From NCBI GenBank assembly GCA_022432975.1, contig CM039503.1, positions 49,765,259-49,829,258 of the forward strand: a DNA stretch of 64,000 bases, in the 5' to 3' direction. The notes beneath the pieces are model-generated. The model was given only the letters and a program-made list of their open reading frames with translations. It had not been told where the DNA came from and made no database searches. Positions 1 through 11,836 of this stretch are shown here, piece after piece. The first letter of the stretch is position 1. Each line of letters begins with the position of its first letter. A program made the position numbers and the translations under genes. Origin of the DNA: Begonia masoniana. Lineage: Eukaryota > Streptophyta > Magnoliopsida > Cucurbitales > Begoniaceae.

Positions 1-61
1 AAATATTCTCAAACCCAAATCAAAGAAAAACTACAACCATTAAAATTCATTCACCACTCAC

Positions 62-252
62 TTTTTAAGCCCCTCATCTAGAGTCATCTGCTCATCAGCT
101 GTCCAATCCATGGAGATTCCAGGGTTGTGCTTCATAGCAGCCGCTGTGCCAGAACTATCCGGGACCGACACAGGAGTCGAATTCCCGTTGGTCGGATTCC
201 CTCCGTCGAAGGCATGGCCGGATTCTTGATGATTCCCCGATGGGTTTGCCAT
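62..252 (-). CDS. DUF3755 / MYB-like SANT protein, first coding exon
   Basis: The ATG is at 252-250 and the exon runs down to 62, where AA is followed by a GTGAGT donor (plus 56-61); the rest of the gene lies beyond the left edge. About 64 residues are visible: a Gly/Asn/Ser/Pro-rich N-terminus, then a block containing KHNPGISMDWTADEQ and LDEGLKK. That block matches the start of the SANT/MYB-like region in plant DUF3755 proteins, which usually read 'GIS-DWT-EEQ---EDGL-KYA'. These are small, poorly characterised, probably nuclear plant proteins. The family assignment rests on this one motif and on the exon ending exactly inside it, where the next residue (K) would be split by the intron. The partner exons cannot be seen. 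Confidence 0.72.
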
Positions 253-525
253 TCAGTCTCCTAATCTAAGAAATCAAAAAGCGAAAATCCAAGCTCCAAT
301 TCCCAATTCCTAAATTCGATAACAGCTTAACTCTTCACAGGTTCCCAATCAATCGTTTGTTCCCGCCAACTCCAGTAACCGCCACATGAAAACGGAGAAC
401 CAACAGCGAAAAAGACTTGGACGACAACAAAGCACGGAAAGAACAACAATTGGACCAACACAATTGAGACTGAATGGAGCTCTGCCAAAAACAAAAGAAG
501 AAGAAAAAACTAAGCAAAACGGCAA

Positions 526-529
<4 letters not shown>

Positions 530-566
<37 letters not shown>
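530..566. repeat. (GA)n microsatellite in the 5' region of the DUF3755 gene
   Basis: An uninterrupted GA run of about 18 units lies 280-310 bp upstream of the DUF3755 ATG. On the gene's strand it is a CT run, a common feature of plant 5' leaders and core promoters. Bases 253-650 otherwise hold the presumed 5' UTR and promoter of that gene; no second gene is evident. Confidence 0.85.
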
Positions 567-570
<4 letters not shown>

Positions 571-659
571 CTGTACGGAATGGAAGAGAGGGTTTGCAGT
601 TCGCAGTTGATGGTGCCGTACGCTGATTTGAGATACCGAACGACCAACTCATTAACTAT

Positions 660-1243
660 TTAAAGAGTAAAATTCAATTTATCCCTCTAAACTAGTGTGG
701 ATTGAATTTTAAACCAAATTCAAAGTTTTATTTTTAATTCCCTAGTCCTTTGAATTTGAAAAATTTAACGCATTAGCCACTGCTGAATGTTGACTCCCCA
801 TTCTAACACATTGGGCATCGTTCCCTGTCCCGTGCTTAAACGTACTGAATTAGCTGGACCATGGCCCGGCTCTAAAAGAACAAGGCCCCGTTCTTTTGAC
901 CACTCTCTAACGCGGAGGATCGTTTGAAAGAATGAGGCCTCGTTCCTCGTCTAGTGCGTAAAAAGCAATGGACACTTAAAGCGCAGGGCCTTGTTCTCAA
1001 CAAACGACCCCCCGTTCTTTCAAACGAGCCCCCGCACCAGAGAGGGTCGCCCCCCGATCCAGCTAATTTAGTGCATTTAAGCATTGGACGAGGAATGGGG
1101 CCATGATGTTTTAGAATGTGGGGGTCAGCATGAGTTAATGCGTTAAATTTTTCAAACTTTCAGAATTATGTTGTTAAAAACGAACTTTGAGGTTTGTTTG
1201 ACATTCAGCCCAAACTTTGATGGCTAAATGAATTTTACCCTTA
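660..1243. mobile_element. Fold-back element with long terminal inverted repeats
   Basis: The left end (from TTAAAGAGTAAAATTCA) and the reverse complement of the right end (TTAAGGGTAAAATTCA) align imperfectly for about 200 bp. Shared blocks include TTTGAAAAATTTAACGCATTA and a stretch ending TTAGCTGGA. The middle (870-1080) is GC-rich and repeats words such as CCCGTTCTTT. No coding capacity is seen. Flanking TTAA could be a target duplication but is too AT-rich to be sure. It resembles a large MITE or fold-back DNA transposon; the superfamily is not determined. Confidence 0.7.
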
Positions 1244-3390
1244 ATTTAATACGTAGTTTAATTTTAATTATTTGAAATTAAATACAATATAATTTTTGTA
1301 ATTGTAATTTTTAGGACAATTATCAAAGTAAACTCTAAAATAAATGAGTATTCTGAGTTGACACTTTAAACTTTCATTTTAGTCAATTGACACGTCATAG
1401 TATAAGTGTTAGCAATAAAGACCTTGTTGTTAACCTCTTTTAGATTTGCAAAACTAGTTTAAGTTAAATGCTATACTTTTATTTTATTTTATTTTAGTTC
1501 ATGATTAAAACTAATCAAATAATCAATTAATTTTGTGTCTTCAACAGTTGTATTTTTTAAAAAAATAAAGAAATAAATAAAGCGATGCTTTTTCGCAAAA
1601 ATGGCTTTTTCTAAAGCCCACTAAGCTGCTTTTCCAAGAGGAGGAATCTGCTGACCAAAAGACGATTCTGCCCTTTCCCATCTAAGGAATATTTCTACTT
1701 TTGAAGTTTGTAGCGGGAGGAAATGGACTAATCACATTCGCAACTAGCTTGTTTGTGGCCGCCCTTATTTCCAAATCAATTCATTATTTTATTTTGTTAA
1801 CTAATTATGTACGAGCAAGCGAGCTAGCTTGTTTATTTAAATGATAATGTTAAATTTTATTTTTTAAATGCAATGACCTAAACTAACTATTATTTGTCGT
1901 GACATATTCTCGCCAAATAACATATAAGTGCACGTGAATATTAACTTTTAAACTGAGGGGGAAGAGAGAGTCATTCGTTAAACTTTTACATTGTCGTTCT
2001 TCACTTTCTTCCCGTACTCTGCCTTAGTCCTCCTCTTCATCGTTCGACAATTCGTCATGAATCTATGTTTTGCCTAATTTCTAAAAATAAATTAATATGA
2101 ACTAATTAATGGAATTACTGAAAATAATAAAAGAAAAAAGAAAAAAAAAAAAAGGAATGGTTAAGACATGAACACCTAGTCCAATAACTTGGTCATTGGT
2201 GGGGAGAGACGTCTTATAAGTAGCCAAGTAGGAAGATGCCATTTTCTTCTTTTTTATTTATTTATTTTGTTTTTTTAAATTTATTGAATTATGAATTGAA
2301 TTTTAAGTTCATTGAATGTATTAATTGAGAAATATCTTTTATTTTGATGTTATTTCCATTATTAGGTACAAGTTTGAATCTTCTTAATTGTAATTTACTT
2401 GTTCGATTAATCCTAGTGATAATAATTTAGCGTGCGGACACGGACATCGTCGTTATCTCTCAGTTTGCTTCAATAATATTAATAATAATAATTTTTGGAT
2501 ATTAAATCCGAGAAAAATGTAATTTCTCTGTTGTAATAAATTAAGGTTAAATTAATTTTAATATTAATTGAAACATTGTATTTAAATAATTAAATCTTAT
2601 TATATGTTCCACTATATTCAATCCTCAACCATTATTAATATGTAAAAGGGGGGAGCTTTAAAGGTGGCAGCAAATGATGCAAGTTAACATAAATTGTTGA
2701 TTAAGTAATGACTTGCTTTCGATAGTTGAACACGAAAACTTAACTCGAGAATATATTTTATTCTTAATTAATTATAATTTTTTAGTAAATATTCTTTATT
2801 GTGTATGTTATAATATTAATAATTCATTCGTACAAGCGATATATTTACTCAATAAGTCATAGATGATCTATTGATGAGTAATAAAATTTACTCAATAAGT
2901 CATAGATGATCTATTGATGAGTAATAAAATATCGAACTTATTAATTAAGGGTGTCTAAAAAATTAAGAGTGTCGTAAAAAAACTAAAGGTTTTGTTGAAA
3001 AATCGAACGGTAAATGGAAGAAGAAAGAAGTGGAAACAACGATACCAACATTTATATGGAAAACCCTTACAGAAGAAATAGAAATTCACTATGATCAAAT
3101 CGAAGTTACAATGAATTTTGCGATTCAAACATCAATATATAAAAAAATAATAAATTTTTGAATATGAGTTCGACATGAACCAACGAGATATCGAGTCATA
3201 CTAAGCTTTAACAGGTTTAAATCGATAACAGTTTTAAACTACAAAGTTTACCCTAAAATTACCCTAAAATATTGGTTGAAGATTACCCAAAAATACAAGA
3301 TTTTTATTTGATAATTACCCTATTTTTTCACTCGGGCTATTTCAAAAAGATTGTTGTTTCAAAATTAGACATTATAATTTTTAAACTTCT
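1244..3390. other. A+T-rich intergenic stretch
   Basis: No ORF with recognisable content, no splice-signal series and no transposon end was found, apart from a 43-bp tandem duplication at 2844-2929. It is treated as spacer between the DUF3755 promoter and the palindrome array. Confidence 0.6.
2844..2929. repeat. 43-bp exact tandem duplication
   Basis: A 43-bp unit beginning TTTACTCAATAAGTCATAGA occurs at 2844-2886 and again at 2887-2929 without a mismatch. The unit contains the short inverted pair TTTACTCAATA / TATTGATGAGTAA. The perfect identity suggests a recent slippage or double-strand-break repair event. Confidence 0.9.
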
Positions 3391-6300
3391 TTTTTTGGGA
3401 AAAATGCAAAAAAAGGAAAGAGGTTTCGGAAATAGGCAAAAAAGGGACAAAGGTTTGGTTTTAGGCAAAATAAGGAAAGTTGTTTGAGAAATAGGTAAAA
3501 AAAGGAAAATCCGGCGGTTTTTTGATTTAGGCATGGCGGTTTTTTGATGGACCAGCCGGCCTCTAATTTTTTTTATTAAAATACAAAGGAGAGGCCGGCT
3601 GGTCGCAGACCAGCAGGCCTCTCACATTTTTTTTTATTAAAAAACAAAGGAGAGGCCGGCTGGTCGTCAGACCAGCCGGCCTCTCCATTTTTCTTTTATT
3701 AAAAAACTTCTAACACATATTTTTTATTTTAATATAGCGGATTAATTTTAAAAATATAGCAAACGATATTCAATTTACTTAATATTTTTACCACATGTTC
3801 ACCACAGTAGGAGATGATAATCTGGAAAGTTTCGTGATTTTTTGATCATCGTACGATTTATTATAATTTTATTTATTTATTTGATAAAACAATTATAATA
3901 AATCGTACAAGCGTTAAAAAATCACGAAACTTTTCAAATAATCTTCCCATAATGTGATGAACATGTGGTAAATATTTCAAGTATATTAAATATCGTTTGC
4001 TATTTGTTTTAAAATTAATTTATAAAATAAAGAAGATACTAAAAAATTTTAGGGAAAAATAGCAAACGATATTTAATATACTTGAAATGTTTACAACATG
4101 TTCATCACATTATGGGAAGATCATGTGAAAAGTTTCGTGATTTTTTAATACTTGTACGATTTATTATAATTGTTTTATCAAATAAATAAATTAAATTACA
4201 ATAAATCGTACGTGAGTCAAAAAATCACGAAACTTTCCAGATTATCGCCTCCTATTGTGGTGAACATGTGGTAAAAATATCAAATAAATAGAATATCGTT
4301 TGCTATTTTTTTAAAATTAATCCGCTATATTAAAATAAAAAATATGTGTTAAAATTTTTTTAATAAAAGAAAAATGGAGAGGCCGGCTGGTCGTCCTTTG
4401 TTTTTTAATAAAAAAAAATGGGAGAGGTCGGCTGGTCTGCGACCAGCTGGCCTCTTCTTTGTATCGGACCAGCCGGCCTCTCGCCGTGCTTAAAACAAAA
4501 AAACACCCAATTTTTCTTTTTTTTGCCTATTTCTCAAACAGTTTTCCCTCTTTTGCCTAAAACCAAACTTTTGTCTTTTTTTTTGCCTATTTTCTAAACG
4601 TTTTTCCTTTTTTTGCATTTTTCCCTCTTTTTTTGGGAAAAATGCAAAAAAGAGAAAAACGTTTAGGAAATAGGCAAAAAAAAGACAAAACTTTGGTTTT
4701 AGGCAAAAGAGGGAAAACTGTTTGAGAAATAGGCAAAAAAAGGAAAATTGGGTTGTTTTTGTTTTAGGCACGGCGAGAGGCCGGCTGGTCCGATGGACCA
4801 GCCGGCCTCTAATTTTTTTTATTAAAATACAAAGGAGAGGCCGGCTGGTGGCAGACCAGCCGGCCTCTCTTATTTTTTTTTTTATTAAAAAACACGACCA
4901 GCCGGCCTCTCCATTTTTCTTTTATTAAAAAAATTCTAACATATATTTTTTATTTTAATATAGCGGATTAATTTTTAAAAAATAGCAAACGATATTCAAT
5001 TTATTTGAAATTTTTACCACATGTTCACCACAGTAGGAGACGATAATCTGGAAAGTTTCGTGATTTTTTGACCATCGTACGATTTATTGTAATTTTATTT
5101 ATGTATTTGATAAAATAATTATAATAAATCGTACAAGCGTTAAAAAATCACGAAACTTTTCACATAATCTTCCCATAATGTGATGAACATGTAGTAAACA
5201 TTTCAAGTATATTAAATATCGTTTGCTATTTGTTTTAAAATTAATTTATAAAATAAAGAAGATACTAAAATTAATTTTAGGGAAAAATAGCAAACGATAT
5301 TTAATATACTTGAAATGTTTACAACATGTTCATCACATTATGGGAAGATTATGTGAAAAGTTTCGTGATTGTTTAACGCTTGTACGATTTATTATAATTG
5401 TTTTATCAAATAAATAAATAAAATTACAATAAATCGTACGATGGTCAAAAAATCACGAAACTTTCCAGATTATCGTCTCCTACTGTGGTAAACATGTGGT
5501 AAAAATTTCAAGTAAATTGAATATCGTTTGCTATTTTTTAAAATTAATTCGCTATATTAAAATAAAAAATATATGTTAGATTTTTTTTATAAAAGAAAAA
5601 TGGAGAGGCCGGCTGGTCTGACGACCAGCCGGCCTCTCATTTGTTTTTTAATAAAAAAAAAAATGAGAGAGGCCGGCTGGTCTGCCACCAGCCGGCCTCT
5701 CCTTTGTATTTTAATAAAAAAAAATTAGAAGGACCAGCCGGCCTCTCGCCGTGACTAAAACAAAAAACAACCAAATTTTCCTTTTTTTGCATTTTTCCCT
5801 CTTTTTTTGGGAAAAATGCAAAAAAGAGAAAAACGTTTAGGAAATAGGCAAAAAAAGACAAAACTTTGGTTTTAGGCAAAAGAGGGAAAACTGTTTGAGA
5901 AATAGGCAAAAAAGGAAAATTGGGTTGTTTTTTGTTTTAGGCACGGCGAGAGGCCGGCTGGTCCGATGGACCAGCCGGCCTCTAATTTTTTTTATTAAAA
6001 TACAAAGGAGAGGCCGGCTGGTGGCAGACCAGCCGGCCTCTCTTATTTTTTTTTTTTATTAAAAAACACGACCAGCCGGCCTCTCCATTTTTCTTTTATT
6101 AAAAAATTCTAACATATATTTTTTATTTTAATATAGCGGATTAATTTTAAAAATAGCAAACGATATTCAATTTATTTGAAATTTTTACCACATGTTCACC
6201 ACAGTAGGAGACGATAATCTGGAAAGTTTCGTGATTTTTTTGACCATCGTACGATTTATTGTAATTTTATTTATGTATTTGATAAAATAATTATAATAAA

Positions 6301-7070
6301 TCGTACAAGCGTTAAAAAATCACGAAACTTTTCACATAATCTTCCCATAATGTGATGAACATGTAGTAAACATTTCAAGTATATTAAATATCGTTTGCTA
6401 TTTGTTTTAAAATTAATTTATAAAATAAAGAAGATACTAAAATTAATTTTAGGGAAAAATAGCAAACGATATTTAATATACTTGAAATGTTTACAACATG
6501 TTCATCACATTATGGGAAGATTATGTGAAAAGTTTCGTGATTGTTTAACGCTTGTACGATTTATTATAATTGTTTTATCAAATAAATAAATAAAATTACA
6601 ATAAATCGTACGATGGTCAAAAAATCACGAAACTTTCCAGATTATCGTCTCCTACTGTGGTAAACATGTGGTAAAAATTTCAAGTAAATTGAATATCGTT
6701 TGCTATTTTTTTAAAATTAATTCGCTATATTAAAATAAAAAATATATGTTAGATTTTTTTTTATAAAAAGAAAATGGAGAGGCCGGCTGGTCTGACGACC
6801 AGCCGGCCTCTCATTTGTTTTTTAATAAAAAAAAAATGAGAGAGGCCGGCTGGTCTGCCACCAGCCGGCCTCTCCTTTGTATTTTAATAAAAAAAATTAG
6901 AAGGACCAGCCGGCCTCTCGCCGTGACTAAAACAAAAAACAACCAAATTTTCCTTTTTTTGCCTATTTCTCAAACAGTTTTCCCTCTTTTGCCTAAAACC
7001 AAAGTTTTGTCTTTTTTTTGCCTATTTCCTAAACGTTTTTCTCTTTTTTGCATTTTTCCCTTTTTTTTTT
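3391..7070. repeat. Three consecutive ~1.2-kb palindromes (fold-back array)
   Basis: Units run about 3391-4627, 4628-5807 and 5808-7070; each is a near-complete inverted repeat about its own centre (about 4030, 5270 and 6440). Arms go outside to inside. First comes a purine-rich module of repeated 'AGGCAAAAAAGG' words. Then come several inverted copies of GAGGCCGGCTGGTC / GACCAGCCGGCCTCTC. Innermost is an AT-rich module holding nested inverted copies of AAAAATCACGAAACTTT and AATAAATCGTAC. Adjacent units meet at a small palindrome, GCATTTTTCCCTC / GGGAAAAATGC (4615-4645 and 5789-5820). Units 2 and 3 are near identical over the core at 1,172 bp spacing. Unit 2 lacks part of its right outer arm. 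ORFs here are repeat artefacts. Confidence 0.88.
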
Positions 7071-8134
7071 GGTCATTTTCTTTTGAAGTCTCATGAAAGT
7101 CTTGCTTGACAGGGAAGGAGGAGAGGAGAGGGAGAGTGTATTTCGTCAAGATTCTTGCTCTTACTTGTCTTTGTTTCTCTAATTTTAAACATTATTTCTT
7201 ACGTGTCAATTTGAAAAATGGAAAAAATGGAGGAAAAATTGCGTGGAGAGTGGACAAAAAGATGACCAGAAGAAGAGAAGATGGAATGATAATAATAAAA
7301 GAGGGAGAGTGACGATGACTGCAGAAGCTACGACCAAAAAGCAGGTAAACTTGACCAGTAAGACGAGATTGTGTCGTTCACTGACTTGTAGAGAGAGAAA
7401 GAAACAGATGCTTTAGTTAGAATTCCGATGGATTTTCCCCACGTACTCCATTGCAGACGAATAACATGTCTAGAAATCTAAGGAGAGTAGTTATTTCGGA
7501 AGATCCAGGTGGGTTCAGTTAACGAAAGCCACCTCTCTCTCTCTCTCTCTAACTTTCTCTCTCTAACGAGGAAGAGTTTGACACGGTTTTGTTGCGTCAA
7601 GGGTCCTCTTCCTTTTCGTCAGTATTTATTCAAAGTTTGGGCTATTGAAAAAAATGGCCTCTTTACAGTTTGAAAAAAACGAGAATAAATGCAATGTTTC
7701 AGTCTTTCAGACGTGTTTGAAACTCCATTGTTGTGTCGAATGAGCTTCAATATTCAATCCAGACGTGGGTTTTGCTTTTCAAAATCCAGGAACTGTTAAA
7801 CATTTGAAAAAGGACCGGTTAAACTCGTTTCGCAGCTGCTGACAAGGCTTGATTTGAAGCTTCTATGAAGTTGATGCGTCTGTTTGATCGAGTCAAGAGC
7901 AAAGCTGCAAATTCTTAACTCCAGGTAAGCTCGTTTGTTTCCTTCTTCTGAAATACGGATTCCGCCATTGATAACCTTCGTGTTCTAAATGTTCAGTGTA
8001 AAGTGTTCTTGAAGAAACTGGATTTATATTACGTCTGGGTTTCTCTTTTTCATAATTCTTCAAAACTTTTGAGGTTCTTTCTTGTCTCCCAAGTCTGTAA
8101 GATTATGTTTTTCTGTTTCTTGCAATGGAGTCAT

Positions 8135-8168
<34 letters not shown>

Positions 8169-8209
8169 GCTGAACAAATTCTGATGTCAACTTGCTTGAA
8201 GGGATTCAA
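7071..8209 (+). promoter_or_regulatory. Promoter and 5' UTR region of the tweety-like gene
   Basis: Between the palindrome array and the ATG at 8210 there is no coding ORF of note. A CT run (7533-7550) and a second one (8136-8167) are typical of plant leaders. CCAG/GTAAGC at about 7922 and TTGAAG/GG just before the ATG could bound a 5' UTR intron. No TATA box is assigned. Confidence 0.45.
8136..8167. repeat. (CT)n run; further CT runs in introns of the same gene
   Basis: Similar CT runs occur at 7533-7550 (5' region), 8569-8588 (just after the donor of exon 2) and 9286-9304 (just after the donor of exon 4). Four separate CT tracts in one transcription unit, two of them immediately downstream of donors, is more than the rest of the window shows. 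Confidence 0.85.
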
Positions 8210-11200
8210 ATGGTCTCCAAAAATGGCAGAGGTAGACAGACGCTGATTCCAACACTTTCTATGCTCATAATATTTTCCTTCACTTTCCGGGAAACTGAAG
8301 GACAGAGATTCTCATCTCCGGCTTCAGCTCTGACTCGTGACTGCTCTGAACATTGTTTAATTTTTTCTTACGTGACGTTCATCTGAATTCGGAATTATTA
8401 ATTTTCTTAATTTTGGATTCAGGGAATAATTTGATTGAAACAAACAATGTTTCCAACTTGGAAGCATCTACACAATCAGATTACACTGTCAGAGTTGATC
8501 CTTTGAATCATTTCAAGAAATACAGAGGAGGATATAACATCACCAACATACATTATTGGGCTGTAAATCTCTCTCTCTCTCTCTCTCTTCGTTTCTCTCT
8601 CCTAAAATGGAAAACCAACTTGGTTGACTGTTGAATTCTTATTTGTGCAGTCAACTATATATACAGGAGTGGCTGGGTACGCCATGGGAGCTCTCTGGCT
8701 TTTCTTTGGAATCGCTTTTGGAGCAACTCTTATAGCAACCAACATTTCCTTCCACCATAAAAAGAGAGCAAATCTAACCCAAAAATCACGTCTTCATGAC
8801 CAGTTCTACCTGCATTCAACGCTTTCTGCCATTTTTCTTGCAATCCTAGCCATGTAAGCTCGCTCTTGTCCATCGTTTCTGGCCTCCAATCTGTAAAAAA
8901 AACATTACCCCATAACTGGTAATGAGAAATTTGGTTTCTCAAGAACAGTTTTTGAAAACAGTTTTTAGTAGAGTGTGATGAAATTGAAATGTGCAGAGTT
9001 GGATGTGGATTAGTGTTGGGAGGGAATCAGAGATTTCATTCAGAGGCAAAATCTGTGGTGAACATTGTAATGGAGACAGCTAATGAGGCATCAAAAACCG
9101 TACATAACACCACAAGAGCAATGAAAGATGTGAGAAAAAACTTAGAAGAATCTCAAGCAAATATCGAGGCTTCTACTTTTCTATCTTCGACTTCCAAGAA
9201 ACTAGATGTTCAAGCTGCAGATATCGCGCGGCAGTCGAAGAAGAAAAGGCGACTTATCGACAAGGGACTAAAGATTTTGTAAGAATCTCTCTCTCTCTCT
9301 CTCTCCTCCCATTTTCTCTCTAATGCTATCTATTTCACTGAAGAAAACTTCTCTTTTGAAGGTATATAATAATTGCAGTTGCCATATCCTTGATCCTAGT
9401 TGCTGTGCTTGCTCTGTCGGGTAAGAACGGTTGTATACTAGAATATTTTAAATCAAGTAATATGAATTTGAGAGCAAGGAAGTCGATAAACTATAACTAG
9501 GGTACACTACACTTTAGACTCTGAACTTTGAGATCATTTACGGTAGACACTTCGAACTATTTCTTTAAACAAAAATGACCTTAACGTATAGATTGTGAGC
9601 AAATAACCCCCTAACGTTAGTGAAGCCGTTTAATCCTTCACGTGCAATGCAGGTGAATAACTTTTCTTCTAGAAAAACCGCTCCATAGAACTGTGTTGCA
9701 TTGTAATCTTCCTTTTCTGAAAGTTTCCCAGTAATCTGGTAGTCATCTGCACTAATCGATAAGAAAACAACACAAATAACAGCAACACACCCACACAGCA
9801 CCACAAGTCTGGAAATCCACAAGCTCGGAAATCTTCTATCCTCTTGATAGACAATAACATAACGGTTTCTTTAATAAAATATTTGATCTCCCTCTTGGCC
9901 CTTACCCCTCCTATATATAAACTTTCTCTTCCTCTAACCATCTAAGACTCCTCACTATCTACTTGTCAGTAAATCATTACCCACTAAAAGAATTCACCAC
10001 TAACATAATAATAAATTGCTCTTCCTATTGCCCATGAAAAATTTAACGTCTTCACTAACGACAGGGGGCTATTTGCTCATAACTCAGTCATTATGATTTA
10101 CTTTGTTCAAAAAAATAGTTCAAAGTATTCGCTATAAATGACCATTAAGGTCGGAGTCTCAACTACACTTTACCCTTATAACTATTATCATGTTTGCTTA
10201 TATCAATCTATATATTACTGCAGCATCAGGAGTATTAAAGCTACACCGACAAGTGATTTTCACGTAAGAATCTGCGATTTATAGATAGAAAAAGCACAAT
10301 TTTCATAGGAAATAAGTCGATTACCGAGCCGTTGAAAGCCGATACTTTTTCCTGCAGGTTCATCATAATCTGTTGGTTTCTAACTGTGCTGTGTTGGATT
10401 TTGTTCGGAATGTATTTCTTCCTGAGCAAGTAAGTTAAGAGAGAAAGAGAGGTTAATTGAAATAGATAGAGATAGAAAGAGAAAGTAAATCCCATTTTCA
10501 AGCTATTCCCCCTCTATTCACTTTCAGTTTTTCAAGTGACACATGCACTGCTCTGGACAGTTTTCAACAAAATCCATACAACAGTAGCTTGAGTTCTGTT
10601 CTTCCCTGCAAAGAACTTCTCTCTGCAAAGTCAGTACTCACCGACTTCGGTGCAGGGATTTACAACCTCGTAAATACGGTAAGATTGCATTTTCAGATCA
10701 ATAGTTCTATCTACATATATCTACGGATCGAGTCAAACTTTGAAATATATTCTCAAAATAAAGCAAATAAAAAATTGTTCCAATGAAACCTTATCTTCCA
10801 CCTCTACCGGAGATTGGGCCATTGATACACGATCCAAGCCATTATTCATTTATTTCTATTCATTATATCTTTATTGTTATTACCAAATCAAATTATTGGA
10901 GATAGGTAAGAGGATGAATCTAGTCTAACAAGTTAAAAAATCCTAGAAATGATTGTTTTGATATACCTTTTAAATTCTTTGAAGCACAAAAATCAAATAA
11001 TTCTCCGTAATGGAACAAAATATCTCTAATTTCTAGTATCGAATGAGTCGATCATTATTGGTAATATAAGAATAGTCTTCTTTTATCTGTCGAATTTAAA
11101 GAATGGTTAGACAAAATTTGGATTAAAATGAAGAAAAAGAACTAAAACGAGATTGAACAAAGGGATATCAGAATATGCTTTTGGTTGTGTAATTTATGAT

Positions 11201-11836
11201 TTGGATTAAACTTTTGATGTAACATATGCATTTTGTTGTGTAATTTATAGGTGAACAAAGAGATATTAGAATCATACTCGAATATTGCTCTTGTCTGCAA
11301 TCCTTTCTCGGATCCACCATTTTTCCGATACGATCCCGATAACTGTACTGCGAATGCTGTCAGAATAGGAGACATCCCGGAGGTAAGGAATAAAACAGAC
11401 GAGAGCTTTCTTCTTACGTCTCAGCTGCCATTTTTGTGTCTGACCCACATCTTTTTCGAAGGTTTTGAAATCATTGACCTGTTCTGGCAAAACCAGTGAA
11501 GAATGTCAAAATACAACATTAATATCCAACACAAATATCAAAACTGTAGAAGCATACTCCAGTTCGATACAAGACATCCTCAATGTGTATCCAGACATGG
11601 AAGATCTCGTAGAATGCCAATCAGTGAAAAATGCCATTTCTAAGATCCTACAAGATCACTGTAAGCCGTTGAAGGCATACATACACATGGTTTGGGGAGG
11701 TATGGTGTTTCTGTCTGTGATTATGGTGTTATTGGTTCTGATATGGGCGTCTAAAGTTTATCATGAGGAGAAACACCATTTCTCAGATGGTTCTGTTAAT
11801 CCGACAACAGCTAGTAGACTTGAAAATGGCCAATAA
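8210..11836 (+). CDS. Tweety-like plant membrane protein, ten exons
   Basis: Exons: 8210-8336 (alternative donor 8354), 8423-8562, 8651-8853, 8997-9278, 9362-9420, 10224-10263, 10358-10429, 10528-10678, 11251-11382 and 11462-11836. All junctions are GT-AG with matching phases, giving about 526 residues. The protein has an N-terminal signal-type segment, a glycosylation sequon (YNIT), and two hydrophobic spans (about 94-118 and 141-168). A charged helical loop rich in coiled-coil-like heptads (about 170-250) follows, then two more spans (about 251-275 and 283-308). A Cys- and NXT/S-rich presumed extracellular domain and a final span (about 473-498) precede a short polar tail. This five-span layout and motifs such as [11 protein letters not shown] and [15 protein letters not shown] fit the plant family distantly related to animal tweety proteins (the Arabidopsis AT2G12400/AT2G25270 group). 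Molecular function in plants is not established. The 8210 ATG is the first that opens into the signal segment; the ATG at 8184 hits an early stop. Confidence 0.85.
9500..10176. mobile_element. TIR element inside intron 5 of the tweety-like gene
   Basis: The left end (GGGTACACTACACTTTAGAC) and the inverted right end (AGGGTAAAGTGTAGTTGAGA) pair over roughly 150 bp, including GAGCAAATA and CGTTAGTGAAG blocks. TATAACTA flanks both sides (9492-9499 and 10177-10184), an 8-bp target duplication, which suggests a hAT- or Mutator-type non-autonomous element. The unique centre (about 9660-9960) holds a minus-strand ORF described separately. Confidence 0.78.
9565..9822 (-). CDS. Hypothetical small secreted-type ORF within the intronic TIR element
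   Basis: 85 codons, starting at an ATG at 9822. Residues 1-25 form a hydrophobic leader ([20 protein letters not shown]) followed by SADDY, a plausible signal peptide with cleavage after a small residue. About 30 further unique residues follow, including a NAT sequon; the C-terminal 25 or so are simply translated inverted repeat. A TATATATA sequence about 90 bp upstream (minus strand, about 9911-9919) could serve as a TATA box. The unique part may be a captured gene fragment; I do not recognise a family. It may equally be non-coding. Confidence 0.25.
   Translation of the reverse strand: MWISRLVVLCGCVAVICVVFLSISADDYQITGKLSEKEDYNATQFYGAVFLEEKLFTCIAREGLNGFTNVRGLFAHNLYVKVIFV

Noticed and set aside
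335..652. Minus-strand ORF of 105 codons over the GA run
   Set aside because: Its SLSLSLS core is translated CT microsatellite; the overlapping plus frame shows the same artefact. It is best read as the 5' UTR/promoter of the DUF3755 gene.
4490..7096. Several 60-90 codon ORFs with repeated FCLFP / KTKVLSFF peptides
   Set aside because: They appear on both strands and repeat with the palindrome units; they are translations of the purine-rich arm modules, not genes.
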